From Jeotgalibacillus sp. S-D1 (GTDB lineage: Bacteria; Bacillota; Bacilli; Bacillales; Jeotgalibacillaceae): DNA of 55,083 nucleotides. The position numbers and the translations under genes were made by a program. Numbering within the stretch: the stretch's first letter is position 1; the number at the start of each line of letters is the position of its first letter. Under the pieces are notes generated by a model, which was not told the DNA's origin, made no database searches, and saw nothing but the letters and a program-made list of their open reading frames with translations. The DNA lies in NCBI RefSeq assembly GCF_004358665.1, contig NZ_SMZR01000012.1, positions 1-55,083 of the forward strand, read 5' to 3'. Positions 1 to 7,422 of this stretch are shown piece by piece.

Positions 1-77
1 AAAGAAATTCGCTCGACTTGCATGTATTAGGCACGCCGCCAGCGTTCGTCCTGAGCCAGGATCAAACTCTCCGTAAA
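1..77 (-). rRNA. rrs: 16S ribosomal RNA, 5' end only
   Basis: The reverse complement contains the universal start of bacterial 16S rRNA: the GAGAGTTTGATCCTGGCTCAG primer site, then the conserved ACGAACGCTGGCGGCG stretch and the CTAATACATGCAAGTCGAGCG stretch. Transcription runs leftwards out of the window, so only about 77 nt of the gene is present. The mature 5' end is placed near 77 by comparison with the B. subtilis form; the exact base is uncertain by a few nucleotides. Confidence 0.96.
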
Positions 78-197
78 GTGTTTGATAAAGCTCATTTGTT
101 TCATTTAAAACTTGTATTAACGTTGACTTTTTTGGTTGTTTAGTTTTCAAGGTTCAAGGTGTTTCGTTTGCGCCTGTGCTGCTCGGGCGACTTTATT

Positions 198-226
198 ATC
201 ATACATCCTTCAGAATATTATGTCAA
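198..226 (-). promoter_or_regulatory. rrn promoter P2 (proximal)
   Basis: On the minus strand there is TTGACA, a 17-nt spacer, then TATGAT, a near-perfect sigma-A promoter about 120 nt upstream of the 16S 5' end. The leader between it and the gene carries the TTGAAAACTAAACAA-type stretch usual in Bacillus rRNA leaders and spacers. Confidence 0.85.
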
Positions 227-285
227 CATCTTTTTTCGATGTTTTTCAGCTAATGTTTCGCTCAGCTGTCTTAAGGACGAATAAT

Positions 286-314
286 AATATACCATGCAAA
301 AAAATATAATGCAA
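286..314 (-). promoter_or_regulatory. rrn promoter P1 (distal)
   Basis: A second minus-strand promoter, TTGCAT, 17 nt, TATATT, lies about 88 bp upstream of P2 in a very AT-rich stretch. Tandem promoters with this spacing are the rule for Bacillus rRNA operons, where the proximal one is usually the stronger. Transcription starts and growth-rate control are inferred. Confidence 0.65.
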
Positions 315-339
315 TAACTTTTTTAAAATATTTATATAC

Positions 340-1254
340 TTATCTTTTTCTCTTCATAAGCTGTGAAATAAAGGCTGATCCCCAAACTTTTTTTCCCTCT
401 AAAATGAATAGCGCCAGCCCCAATAATACAATGCTGCCCCCCACCGCCTGAGTTACACGGACCTTTTCATCCAGGATAAAATACGCCAATATCGTAGCAC
501 CGACCGGTTCAAACAAAATAGCCATGGAGATAAATGTTGTTGATATCCATTTAAGAGACCAGTTAAACAATGAATGACCAAGCAAAGTAGGAAGTATCGC
601 CAACAAGATAAAGTATATCCACTCTTCTGAAGGATACGGACCAAATGATTCACCTTTAATTATCACATAAAAAAAGAGAATCAAAGCAGAGATAGTGTAA
701 AGGATAAAAGTGTACGTCACAATTGAAAGGCGTTTCCTGACATTTTGTCCAAATAACAAATATGCTGTAACAAATGCACAGGCAACTAATGCCAGTACGT
801 CCCCCCAAAAAGCCACACCACTGACCTTAAAATCCCCCCAGCTGATCAGAACACTGCCAGCAATGGCTATCACGGCTCCCGTTATCGCTTTTGCAGTAAA
901 TCTTTCGCCAAAAAAGAAATACGCTCCCACAAAAGCAAAAAGCGGCTGCAAGGTAACAAGAACCGTTGAGCTTGCAACGGAAGTATACTGGAGAGATTCA
1001 AACCATAAGATAAAATGAAAAGCCAGGAATATACCAGCAATAATTGTATAAAGCCAGTCTCGTCGTGAAAGGCTAAAAGTTTCCCTTCTATAGAAGAAAA
1101 AAACAGGGGCCATGATAAGTGAACTGAAAAACATTCTGTAAAAAGCAATAACTCCTGTTTCGGCATGGGAAAGCTTAACAAAAATAGCGGATAGCGATAC
1201 TGTCAAAACGCCTAAAACGATGGCAAGATAGGCATTTCGATTAACAGGCTGCAT
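340..1254 (-). CDS. EamA/DMT-family transporter
   Basis: A 304-residue integral membrane protein with about ten hydrophobic helices arranged as two EamA repeats (roughly residues 8-140 and 150-290), the hallmark of the drug/metabolite transporter superfamily. The second half carries the typical Pro-rich and Gly-His-x-x-Phe-Asn segment (LLGHSLFNWSL). A basic tail (MKRKR) suggests a cytoplasmic C-terminus. Substrate cannot be read from sequence; relatives export amino acids, metabolites or drugs. The ATG is preceded by TTAAGGAG at good spacing. The gene stands alone, between the rRNA promoters and a divergent MgtC-like gene. Confidence 0.88.
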   Translation of the reverse strand: MQPVNRNAYLAIVLGVLTVSLSAIFVKLSHAETGVIAFYRMFFSSLIMAPVFFFYRRETFSLSRRDWLYTIIAGIFLAFHFILWFESLQYTSVASSTVLVTLQPLFAFVGAYFFFGERFTAKAITGAVIAIAGSVLISWGDFKVSGVAFWGDVLALVACAFVTAYLLFGQNVRKRLSIVTYTFILYTISALILFFYVIIKGESFGPYPSEEWIYFILLAILPTLLGHSLFNWSLKWISTTFISMAILFEPVGATILAYFILDEKVRVTQAVGGSIVLLGLALFILEGKKVWGSAFISQLMKRKR

Positions 1255-1352
1255 AGTGAATTCTCCTTAAAAACAGTATAATTATTATAGTATCTTGCGG
1301 TTCCCAGCCGAAGTGCCGGCTTGATTTTATTCTTTGGAAAGGAGGAGCACCG

Positions 1353-2045
1353 GTGTTCCCTATCGATGAAATCGTATTTATTAAGCTTGGACTAACAGCG
1401 CTTTTAGGATTGGTAATCGGAATAGAACGTGAACTTAAAAGAAAGCCGGTCGGGTTAAAAACAAGTTTGGTTATTTCGATTTTCAGTTGTTTATTAACGA
1501 TTGTTTCAATCGAATCCGCCTACTCTTTTCCCAATGATGATGAAGTCAATATTACAATGGATCCTCTTCGTTTAGCGGCCCAAATTGTGTCAGGCATCGG
1601 TTTTTTAGGGGCAGGTGTTATTTTGCACCGCGGGAACGACACGATCTCCGGTCTAACTACCGCAGCCATTATATGGGGCGCAGCAGGTGTAGGAATCGCA
1701 GTTGGGGCAGGTTTTTTTGTAGAAGCTATTTTAGGTGTAATTTTATTAATAATAAGTGTGGAAGTCCTGCCACTCCTTCTCATGTGGATCGGCCCCATGA
1801 GGCTTAAAGAAAAAGAAATGTACATTAAGATTACCGTTCACCATGCTAATTATGTCGGACCGGTCGTAAAAAAACTTGAGCATGATGGAATTAAAGTAGA
1901 TAAAATGCGGTTAAAGGACATGAAAAATGATTTGCATATGATCGAATTAAATACTTCCGTCCATCAGCGCAGACTGGAAACCGATATCTATACTTATGTG
2001 TCCAACCTTCCAGGCGTTGCGGGCGTTGAAATCGAAAGCAGATAA
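1353..2045 (+). CDS. MgtC/SapB family membrane protein
   Basis: 230 residues. The N-terminal ~140 residues are four to five hydrophobic helices with the MgtC hallmarks: GLVIGIERELKRKPVGLKT after helix 1 and a Gly/Ala-rich IVSGIGFLGAGVIL segment, then TTAAIIWGAAGVGIAVG. The C-terminal ~75 residues form a small soluble ACT-like domain. MgtC proteins are linked to survival at low Mg2+ and to regulation of other membrane proteins; they are probably not Mg2+ pumps themselves. Start is GTG at 1353, set by GGAGG nine bases upstream. Monocistronic, closed by a bidirectional terminator. Confidence 0.88.
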   Translation: MFPIDEIVFIKLGLTALLGLVIGIERELKRKPVGLKTSLVISIFSCLLTIVSIESAYSFPNDDEVNITMDPLRLAAQIVSGIGFLGAGVILHRGNDTISGLTTAAIIWGAAGVGIAVGAGFFVEAILGVILLIISVEVLPLLLMWIGPMRLKEKEMYIKITVHHANYVGPVVKKLEHDGIKVDKMRLKDMKNDLHMIELNTSVHQRRLETDIYTYVSNLPGVAGVEIESR

Positions 2046-2137
2046 AAGGCAATGATGATGAAATCCTCTAAAGATGATTATATCTCTCTACACCCTTTAC
2101 AAAAAAGAAAAAGTTCATCAGTTATTTACAAAAAAAT

Positions 2138-2184
2138 CCAAGTGCCTCCCAGAGAAATAACCGGGGAAAGCACTTGGCTTTTTT
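2138..2184. terminator. Bidirectional terminator between mgtC-like gene and MFS gene
   Basis: CCAAGTGC and GCACTTGG arms, extended by CCC/GGG, are followed by CTTTTTT on the plus strand and by a T-rich run on the minus strand. It serves the two convergent genes. Confidence 0.85.
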
Positions 2185-2189
2185 CAATC

Positions 2190-3629
2190 TTATACTGCTG
2201 AAGATTTATTCCCTTCAGCTATATCCTTTCTTTCAGTTTGTTTACTTTTAATAAAGAATGCCAGCACGAGACCTATAATCGCTGAAATCCCGGCTACCAT
2301 AAAAGAAATATTCACACCATGAACTAGTCCGCTGGTTCCTTTTTCAGGCAATGCATTACTTGTCATAACGGTAACAAGCAAGGCGGTGCCAACAGCGCCA
2401 GCAACCTGGCGCATTGTATTATTCATCGCAGTGCCATGGGGAATAAGGTGAGGAGGAAGCTGATTTAATCCCGCAGTAGTAACAGGCATCATGACCATGG
2501 CTACCCCAAACATCCGAAATGAATTCACAACCGCAAGATAGGTGAACGTTGTTTGTGCTGTTAAATTAGTAAACATAAAAGTGGTAATAACTAATATGGA
2601 CATGCCAATAATGGAAAGCCATCTGGCACCGAATTTATCGAACAGCCTACCTGTAATCGGGCTCATTATGCCCATTAATAAAGCTCCGGGCAGCAGCATC
2701 AATCCAGATTCAAACGCTGTAAAACCAAGCATATTCTGCATAAGGAGCGGTAAAATGACTGCTCCGCCAATCATGGCTATAAAGACGACCATTCCAAGAA
2801 TGGTTGTTATGGTAAATACTTTGTTTTTAAAAACGCCGAACTGCAATATCGGCTGCTCTAATTTTGTTTGACGGAATATAAACCAGGTTAAACTGATTGC
2901 ACCTACGATCATTGAGACCAATACTTGGCCGCTTGACCAGCCACTGTTCCCTGCAGCACTGAATCCGTAGAGCAAACCGCCAAATCCTAATGTCGATAAA
3001 GCAATTGAGAGTACGTCCAGTTTCGGAAATTTCTGTACTGTAACGTTTTTTAAAATAAAATAGGCTACTGTAATATCGATGAAGATAATTGGTAATATCA
3101 CATAAAACAAGCTTCTCCACGGAAATTGGTCAACAAGCCATCCTGATAAAGTAGGGCCAATCGCCGGTGCAAAAGCAATAACTAACCCAAACATTCCCAT
3201 TGCTGCCCCGCGTTTTTCAACCGGGAAAATTAAAAACAGAATCGTTTGCATTAGCGGCATTATAATCCCTGCTCCTGAAGCCTGAAGAACTCTTCCTCCC
3301 ATTAATACTGAAAAACTTGGGGCGATCGCACAAATTAACGTTCCGGCCCCAAATAACCCCATGGCTGTAAGAAAGAGTCCCCGTGTTGTAAACCGTTCGA
3401 TTAGGAACGCCGTGATGGGAATCATAATTCCATTAACCAGCATAAAAATCGATTGAAGCCATTGTGCTGTATTCGCATCCAAACTCAGATCTGCCATAAT
3501 ATGAGGCAACGCTGTCGCAAGCAGGGTTTGATTAAGAATGGCTGCAAAAGCACCTGAAATTAAAACAATCAAAAGTGGCACTTTATTAAATGCGGTTGTT
3601 GATTGTCCTGTCTCCTGAATTGTAACCAT
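2190..3629 (-). CDS. DHA2 (EmrB/QacA-type) MFS multidrug efflux transporter
   Basis: 479 residues with about 14 transmembrane segments. The first helix pair reads FAAILNQTLLATALPHIMADL, the DHA2 motif D1 region (N-x-T-L-x-x-x-ALP-x-I), followed by GGRVLQASGAGIIMP, the proton-antiport motif C area, then PAIGPTLSGWLVDQFPWRSLF. This is the drug:H+ antiporter-2 family, which exports cationic or amphipathic drugs. It is divergent from a marR gene with two operator palindromes between them, the classic layout of a repressor-controlled efflux pump. Length equals that of B. subtilis LmrB, but the substrate is unknown and no symbol is given. Confidence 0.92.
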   Translation of the reverse strand: MVTIQETGQSTTAFNKVPLLIVLISGAFAAILNQTLLATALPHIMADLSLDANTAQWLQSIFMLVNGIMIPITAFLIERFTTRGLFLTAMGLFGAGTLICAIAPSFSVLMGGRVLQASGAGIIMPLMQTILFLIFPVEKRGAAMGMFGLVIAFAPAIGPTLSGWLVDQFPWRSLFYVILPIIFIDITVAYFILKNVTVQKFPKLDVLSIALSTLGFGGLLYGFSAAGNSGWSSGQVLVSMIVGAISLTWFIFRQTKLEQPILQFGVFKNKVFTITTILGMVVFIAMIGGAVILPLLMQNMLGFTAFESGLMLLPGALLMGIMSPITGRLFDKFGARWLSIIGMSILVITTFMFTNLTAQTTFTYLAVVNSFRMFGVAMVMMPVTTAGLNQLPPHLIPHGTAMNNTMRQVAGAVGTALLVTVMTSNALPEKGTSGLVHGVNISFMVAGISAIIGLVLAFFIKSKQTERKDIAEGNKSSAV

Positions 3630-3736
3630 ATCCTTTTTCCTTCTTTCTTATATATATAAAATGGATGTTTCCTATCCCGCAAATTCGTTCTCTGTTTGCA
3701 TCTTCCATAGGTGATATGTGATTCGATTTAAAATAA

Positions 3737-3770
3737 TTGTATAATACAACTATATGATTGTATTATACAA
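3737..3770. promoter_or_regulatory. Twin MarR-type operators
   Basis: Two perfect 13-bp palindromes, TTGTATAATACAA (3737-3749) and TTGTATTATACAA (3758-3770), have centres 21 bp apart, two helical turns. Each resembles the binding site of a MarR-family dimer. The second overlaps the -10 of the efflux promoter, so binding should block transcription. Assignment to the adjacent MarR protein is inferred. Confidence 0.8.
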
Positions 3771-3786
3771 CTAAATAAACTGTCAA
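3757..3786 (-). promoter_or_regulatory. Promoter of the MFS efflux gene
   Basis: Minus strand: TTGACA (3781-3786), 18-nt spacer, TACAAT (3757-3762). The -10 and spacer lie inside the second operator palindrome. Confidence 0.6.
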
Positions 3787-3814
3787 ATAATCAATCCGTG
3801 AGTTGACGATTGAA

Positions 3815-3842
3815 TTGACAATCAGTTGCAATTAGGTATTAT
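3815..3842 (+). promoter_or_regulatory. Promoter of the marR gene
   Basis: TTGACA (3815-3820), 16-nt spacer, TATTAT (3837-3842), 35 nt before the marR start. It lies about 45 bp beyond the operators, so autoregulation would act from upstream of the -35. Confidence 0.55.
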
Positions 3843-3876
3843 GATTCAATAGATGGATTAGATAGGTGGTAAAGCA

Positions 3877-4308
3877 ATGAACGAGAAATCTTTAAAAACG
3901 ATTGAATTGGAAATGGCTGTGCTGATTAGACGCGTAAATTCTATAACATCAAATCGCAATCCTGAAAACCTGGTACGGTCTGCTTATCTTTTGCTGCACC
4001 AGCTGTCCTTAAAAGGAAGTGCAGGTGTTAAAACACTGGCTGAGGAATTACAGCTGGATATTTCCACTGTCAGCCGCCAGGCAGCATCACTTGAGCAAAA
4101 AGGATATGTAGCCAAGGTACCCTCCCCTCTGGACAAGAGATCCTACTTTTATGAAATTACGGATGTAGGAGCAACCGAATTACGCAAGTACAAACAAGCA
4201 AGATTTGAAAAGATTTCGAAACTGCTGCACGATTGGGATGAGGAAGAGCATGAAAACTTCGGCAAGCTGCTGAAGAAGTTCAATGATGCACTAAAAGGGG
4301 AAATTTAA
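3877..4308 (+). CDS. MarR family transcriptional regulator
   Basis: 143 residues with the MarR winged-helix layout: helix 1-2 dimerisation region, then GVKTLAEELQLDISTVSRQAASLEQKGYVAKVPSPLDKRSYFYEIT (residues ~48-95), containing the recognition helix and the wing with its D-x-R-S motif. A second charged helical region closes the dimer interface. MarR dimers are usually ligand-released repressors. The divergent DHA2 efflux gene and the paired palindromes between the genes make that pump the likely target. The only cysteine-based redox switch candidates are absent, so small-molecule sensing is more likely than OhrR-type oxidation. Confidence 0.9.
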   Translation: MNEKSLKTIELEMAVLIRRVNSITSNRNPENLVRSAYLLLHQLSLKGSAGVKTLAEELQLDISTVSRQAASLEQKGYVAKVPSPLDKRSYFYEITDVGATELRKYKQARFEKISKLLHDWDEEEHENFGKLLKKFNDALKGEI

Positions 4309-4316
4309 TTCCTTCT

Positions 4317-4358
4317 GTAAAACCTTCTGATCTGTCAATAACGTTGAGAAGGTTTTAC
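4317..4358 (+). terminator. Hairpin terminator after marR
   Basis: GTAAAACCTTCT and AGAAGGTTTTAC form a perfect 12-bp stem with an 18-nt loop, 9 nt after the marR stop. The T-run is only the TTTT within the arm, so termination strength is uncertain. Confidence 0.55.
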
Positions 4359-4471
4359 ATTGGAGAAACAGCCAACAGGAAATTATTGCCTTATATATAT
4401 ACCCTTTCCTAAGGGAACAATACTCCTTAATATATGGATTCTGAGACGAAAATTAAGGAGGAAAAATCATC

Positions 4472-4888
4472 ATGCCGCAATATTTAGCCGTTTTTCAAAC
4501 GGCTGTTCATGTAAACGCAGGAAGTACGGCCAATGTTACGCTGACCATGCATGGATTAAATGGAGAAATAGAAAAAATTAGCTTCTCAAATAGCAGTGAA
4601 GATGGAATACGGCGATTTGAACGCGGCAAAGCTGCGGCCATCCATTTTTATACTGAAACCGATTTTGACTTTATTTATGCGATCAGTCTGGAGCACGACA
4701 ATTTAGGCAGAAAAGCAAGCTGGTGGTGCGACTTTGTAAATATTATTAACGAAGAAAGACACGACGCCTTCAGTTTTCATGTAAATCAAATCCTGATTGA
4801 ATCCACTCCCTGTAAGGTCTACGAAAAAAATCTCCCGCACGTGTACGTAAAAAATTTAAACGTCATTGAAACACGGGAGCTGCATTAA
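4472..4888 (+). CDS. Single-domain PLAT/LH2-like protein
   Basis: 138 residues. The segment from YLAVFQTAVHVNAGSTANVTLTMHG through FERGKAAAIHFYTETDFDFIYAISLEHDN to ASWWCDFVNI follows the PLAT/LH2 beta-sandwich pattern: the AGT-x-ANV strand, the FERG turn, the aromatic/acidic strand, the H-D-N-x-G turn and a Trp before the last strand. PLAT domains bind lipids or proteins, mostly in eukaryotic lipoxygenases and polycystins and in bacterial toxins and lipases. No signal peptide or membrane segment is visible, so it is probably cytoplasmic. AAGGAGG sets the ATG. It has its own terminator and no operon partner. Role unknown. Confidence 0.75.
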   Translation: MPQYLAVFQTAVHVNAGSTANVTLTMHGLNGEIEKISFSNSSEDGIRRFERGKAAAIHFYTETDFDFIYAISLEHDNLGRKASWWCDFVNIINEERHDAFSFHVNQILIESTPCKVYEKNLPHVYVKNLNVIETRELH

Positions 4889-4971
4889 AACAGAGTGTGC
4901 TCATTAATTTTTACGAAAGCATTAATTAATCTTTTAAATTTAAACCCTGCAAAGAATCCCAATTTATTAAT

Positions 4972-5016
4972 ATGCCCGAGGCCATATACATTTGGAATGT
5001 GTACGGCCTCGGGCAT
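4972..5016. terminator. Strong bidirectional terminator after PLAT gene
   Basis: ATGCCCGAGGCC (4972-4983) pairs perfectly with GGCCTCGGGCAT (5005-5016), a 12-bp GC-rich stem with a 21-nt loop followed by TTTAAAA. It also shows that an ATG at 4972 is not the start of the capA-like gene. Confidence 0.75.
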
Positions 5017-5031
5017 TTAAAAAATGTAATA

Positions 5032-5054
5032 ATATCCCATATTAGATATGATAT
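5032..5054. promoter_or_regulatory. Palindrome over the capA-like promoter
   Basis: ATATC-c-CATAT-tag-ATATG-a-TAT is an imperfect inverted repeat that runs into TATAAT, a likely -10 about 35 nt before the capA-like start. It could be an operator; the cognate regulator is unknown. Confidence 0.3.
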
Positions 5055-5088
5055 AATAGACCTAATCAATAGGAAAAGAGAGATAAAT

Positions 5089-6222
5089 ATGAGATTTATT
5101 ATTGTACTATTCACCTCTTGTCTCCCTCTTTTAGCTTTAACTGGCTGTACGGAATCTGAAACAGTGTCTAATAGAGAACATGAAAAACGACGGCTGCATA
5201 CTGTCACAAAAGTTAATGAGGCTTCCTGGGTTACCCAGGAAACCACCATTACGATCGGTGCACTTGGCGACGTGCTGCTTCATGGACGGGTTTATGAACT
5301 TCAGGAGACAAAACCGGGAGTGTATGATTTTAGTCCCTCCCTTAAACCAGTTAAACCGCTTGTCTCCAAGCCCGATTTTCTAATGGCCAATCAGGAATCA
5401 GTCCCTGGAGGAGTAGAGTATGGCTTATCCACCTACCCTTCTTTTAACAGCCCGAAAGAAATTATTCCAGGACTAAAGGAAATCGGGGTAGACATGATCA
5501 TCGCTGCGAATAATCACACGATTGACCGCGGCATTCCCCCTCTGATGAGTGCGCTCGATCTATACGATGAGTTAGAGATTCCTTATTCAGGAGCTTATCG
5601 GGATGAGAGTGATCGAAACGACCACCGTATAATAGAAATTGAAGGGATTAACATTGGGGTATTATCTTACACATCCAGTACCAATGGCATCCCTATTCCC
5701 GTTGGTTTTGAAGATAGTGTGGCAATGCTTGAAGAAGACCGGGTGATTTCTGATATTGAGGCGCTTCGGGAAATAGTGGATGTTTTAGTAGTGCATGTGC
5801 ATTGGGGAAATGAATATGAACGCGTGCCAAATGAGACTCAGATGTCATGGGCTCAAAGACTTGCGGACGAAGAGGTAGACATCATTTTTGGCCATCATCC
5901 GCATGTTTTACAGCCAATTGAGCAGCTCAAGCAGCCTGATGGCCAGGAGTCACTCGTCTTTTATTCGCTTGGGAATTTTTATTCCGGACAGAATTTTGAA
6001 TTCACTGATGTGGGTGGAGTGGCTTCCGTTGAAGTTACGAAAACCAAAACGGCAGATGCTGTGACCATTGAATTAACAAAGCCGTTTATTGAGCCGACTC
6101 AAGTGATACGAGGTCAAAATGAAGAGTACATCGTTGTTCCAATGAAGGATACCGATATCCCCTCTATTGCAGGTGAATCGTACGATGGAACAATCGAGCA
6201 CGTAATGCAGTGGCTGGAATAA
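5089..6222 (+). CDS. CapA family lipoprotein
   Basis: 377 residues starting at the ATG after AGAGAGAT, which gives a proper lipoprotein signal peptide (MRFIIVLFTSCLPLLALTGC, lipobox LTGC). An upstream in-frame ATG lies inside the preceding terminator and is rejected. The mature part is a PGA_cap/CapA calcineurin-like phosphoesterase fold: IGALGDVLLHGRVY, NQES near residue 95, AANNHTIDRG, VVHVHWGNEY and IFGHHPHVLQPIE carry the conserved Asp, Asn and His metal ligands. CapA proteins take part in poly-gamma-glutamate export or anchoring. No capB or capC is nearby, so this is one of the many stand-alone members of uncertain role. Confidence 0.88.
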   Translation: MRFIIVLFTSCLPLLALTGCTESETVSNREHEKRRLHTVTKVNEASWVTQETTITIGALGDVLLHGRVYELQETKPGVYDFSPSLKPVKPLVSKPDFLMANQESVPGGVEYGLSTYPSFNSPKEIIPGLKEIGVDMIIAANNHTIDRGIPPLMSALDLYDELEIPYSGAYRDESDRNDHRIIEIEGINIGVLSYTSSTNGIPIPVGFEDSVAMLEEDRVISDIEALREIVDVLVVHVHWGNEYERVPNETQMSWAQRLADEEVDIIFGHHPHVLQPIEQLKQPDGQESLVFYSLGNFYSGQNFEFTDVGGVASVEVTKTKTADAVTIELTKPFIEPTQVIRGQNEEYIVVPMKDTDIPSIAGESYDGTIEHVMQWLE

Positions 6223-6246
6223 ATATTTCACTGACAAAAAGAATCT

Positions 6247-6432
6247 AGGACAAAAGTGTCTCAACATCTTGTAACCGATTCACTGCGCTTCAGGCGGACG
6301 CTTTCCGCAGGGACGGCGCTGAGCCCTCCTCAGGCTTCGCCCTGCGGGGTCTCAGCTTGCCGTCAAATCCTGCAGGAGTCGCCGCCTTCCGCTTCGTTCA
6401 CCTCATATTGCTAACAGACTCAATTTACGTGA
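6247..6432 (-). repeat. Dispersed GC-rich element, near-full copy (A)
   Basis: A GC-rich, palindrome-rich stretch unlike the surrounding AT-rich spacer. Read on the minus strand it begins TAAATTGAGTC, continues GAGGTGAACGAAGCGGAAG, GGCGGCGACTCCTGCAGGA and CCCCGCAGGG, then CTGCGGAAAGCGTCCGCC, and ends TGAGACACTTTTGTCC. Two shorter relatives occur at 33159 and 38651. No ORF is present. Similar GCGGAAGGCGGCGACTCCTGC stretches are common between genes in Bacillaceae; I cannot name the family. Confidence 0.75.
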
Positions 6433-6455
6433 TTGATGGAGTTATGTAACGAAAC

Positions 6456-6492
6456 AAAAAATCCTTTAACCATAATGGTTAAAGGATTTTTT
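6456..6492 (-). terminator. Terminator of tRNA-Ala
   Basis: AAATCCTTTAACCAT pairs with ATGGTTAAAGGATTT; on the minus strand the stem is followed by a run of T. It starts 4 nt past the tRNA 3' end. Confidence 0.85.
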
Positions 6493-6496
6493 AATA

Positions 6497-6568
6497 TGGA
6501 GCTAAGGGGATTCGAACCCCTGACCTCTTCGCTGCCAGCGAAGCATTCTCCCGCTGAACTATAGCCCC
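6497..6568 (-). tRNA. tRNA-Ala (anticodon GGC)
   Basis: 72 nt that fold fully: acceptor GGGGCTA/TAGCTCC, D arm GTTC/GAAT, anticodon stem CTTCG/CGAAG around loop CTGGCAG (anticodon GGC, reading GCC and GCU), five-base variable region, T arm AGGGG/CCCCT around TTCGAAT, discriminator A. The acceptor has the G3-U70 wobble pair, the identity element for alanyl-tRNA synthetase. The 3' CCA is not encoded and must be added after transcription. A single tRNA gene with its own terminator. Confidence 0.97.
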
Positions 6569-6672
6569 TCGTTAAGTACATATTTTATTATACTGGTAAA
6601 ATTGCTGATGACAAGGGGTAAAGTGAAATTTTTTTCTAAAAATGGCAACACTGTAGATGAGGTGATAAGAAA

Positions 6673-7422
6673 ATGAGTTGGACCTGGGTTTGGCGTTTGC
6701 CGCGATGGTTATTTTTAATAGTGGTTATTGCTCTATTTGTAGCTTTATTTGGATTTTGCATTCATTTGATTGAACCATCCACTTTTCCTTCTTTTGCTGA
6801 GGGTGCCTGGTGGGTGCTGATTACAATTTCAACCATTGGCTATGGCGATTACGCTCCTGTGAGTGCAGCCGGTCGCTGGCTGACCGTTTTAATTGTTTTA
6901 CTTGGAGCCGGACTGATCTCGAGTTATTTTTTTACCATTGCATCGAATGCTTTTATCCGGCATCAATCCATCCTTGATGGCAAGCATGCTTTTCATGGGA
7001 AGCATCATCTAATTTTAATTGGGTGGAATGCCAGAACACTATGGCTTCTGGAACAGAATAAACATCAGTCAATCGTGCTGATAGATGATTCATTGGAAGC
7101 TCATCCCCTTTTCGAAACAGCTCCTTGCCAGTTTATAAAAGGAAAACCTTATTATTTTGACACATTAAAAAAAGCTTCTGTCCCGACTGCTTCAGCTGTT
7201 ATTATTACAGCAAATCAGCATGTCGATGAAGAAGCGGCAGACGCTCAAACCATCCTTACTCTGCTTACGATCAGACGTCTGCACCCCACCATTCCATGCA
7301 TGGTAGAGCTTCTGACTCATGAACAGGTTGATTCAGCAAAAAAAGCGGGAGCGACAACGATTATTGAATCTCATGCGACAGTTGGCAAAGCATTAACGGA
7401 TGCGCTGGATCAATGTACTTGA
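6673..7422 (+). CDS. yugO: Two-TM potassium channel with RCK domain (YugO-like)
   Basis: 249 residues. Helix 1 (~11-33), a pore loop with the K+ filter TIGYGD (residues 54-59) and helix 2 (~66-90) are followed by a Rossmann-type TrkA-N/RCK domain starting at HLILIGWNA and running to the end. Four subunits would form a ligand-gated K+ channel. B. subtilis YugO is longer (about 328 residues) and serves electrical signalling in biofilms; this protein ends after the RCK-N domain, so the second RCK lobe is missing. The neighbours yugN and pgi match the B. subtilis order. Its 3' end overlaps the convergent yugN gene by 13 bp. Confidence 0.88.
   Translation: MSWTWVWRLPRWLFLIVVIALFVALFGFCIHLIEPSTFPSFAEGAWWVLITISTIGYGDYAPVSAAGRWLTVLIVLLGAGLISSYFFTIASNAFIRHQSILDGKHAFHGKHHLILIGWNARTLWLLEQNKHQSIVLIDDSLEAHPLFETAPCQFIKGKPYYFDTLKKASVPTASAVIITANQHVDEEAADAQTILTLLTIRRLHPTIPCMVELLTHEQVDSAKKAGATTIIESHATVGKALTDALDQCT

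Noticed and set aside
4360-4581. 73-residue reading frame overlapping the PLAT gene
   Set aside because: Overlaps the better supported PLAT gene in another frame and lacks a ribosome site.
4972-5088. Upstream ATG at 4972 as start of the CapA lipoprotein
   Set aside because: It lies inside the stem of a strong terminator and has no ribosome site; the ATG at 5089 has one and gives a canonical lipoprotein signal.
6247-6432. Repeat copy A as an IS remnant with a transposase fragment
   Set aside because: No transposase-like reading frame in any of six frames; only palindromic non-coding sequence.
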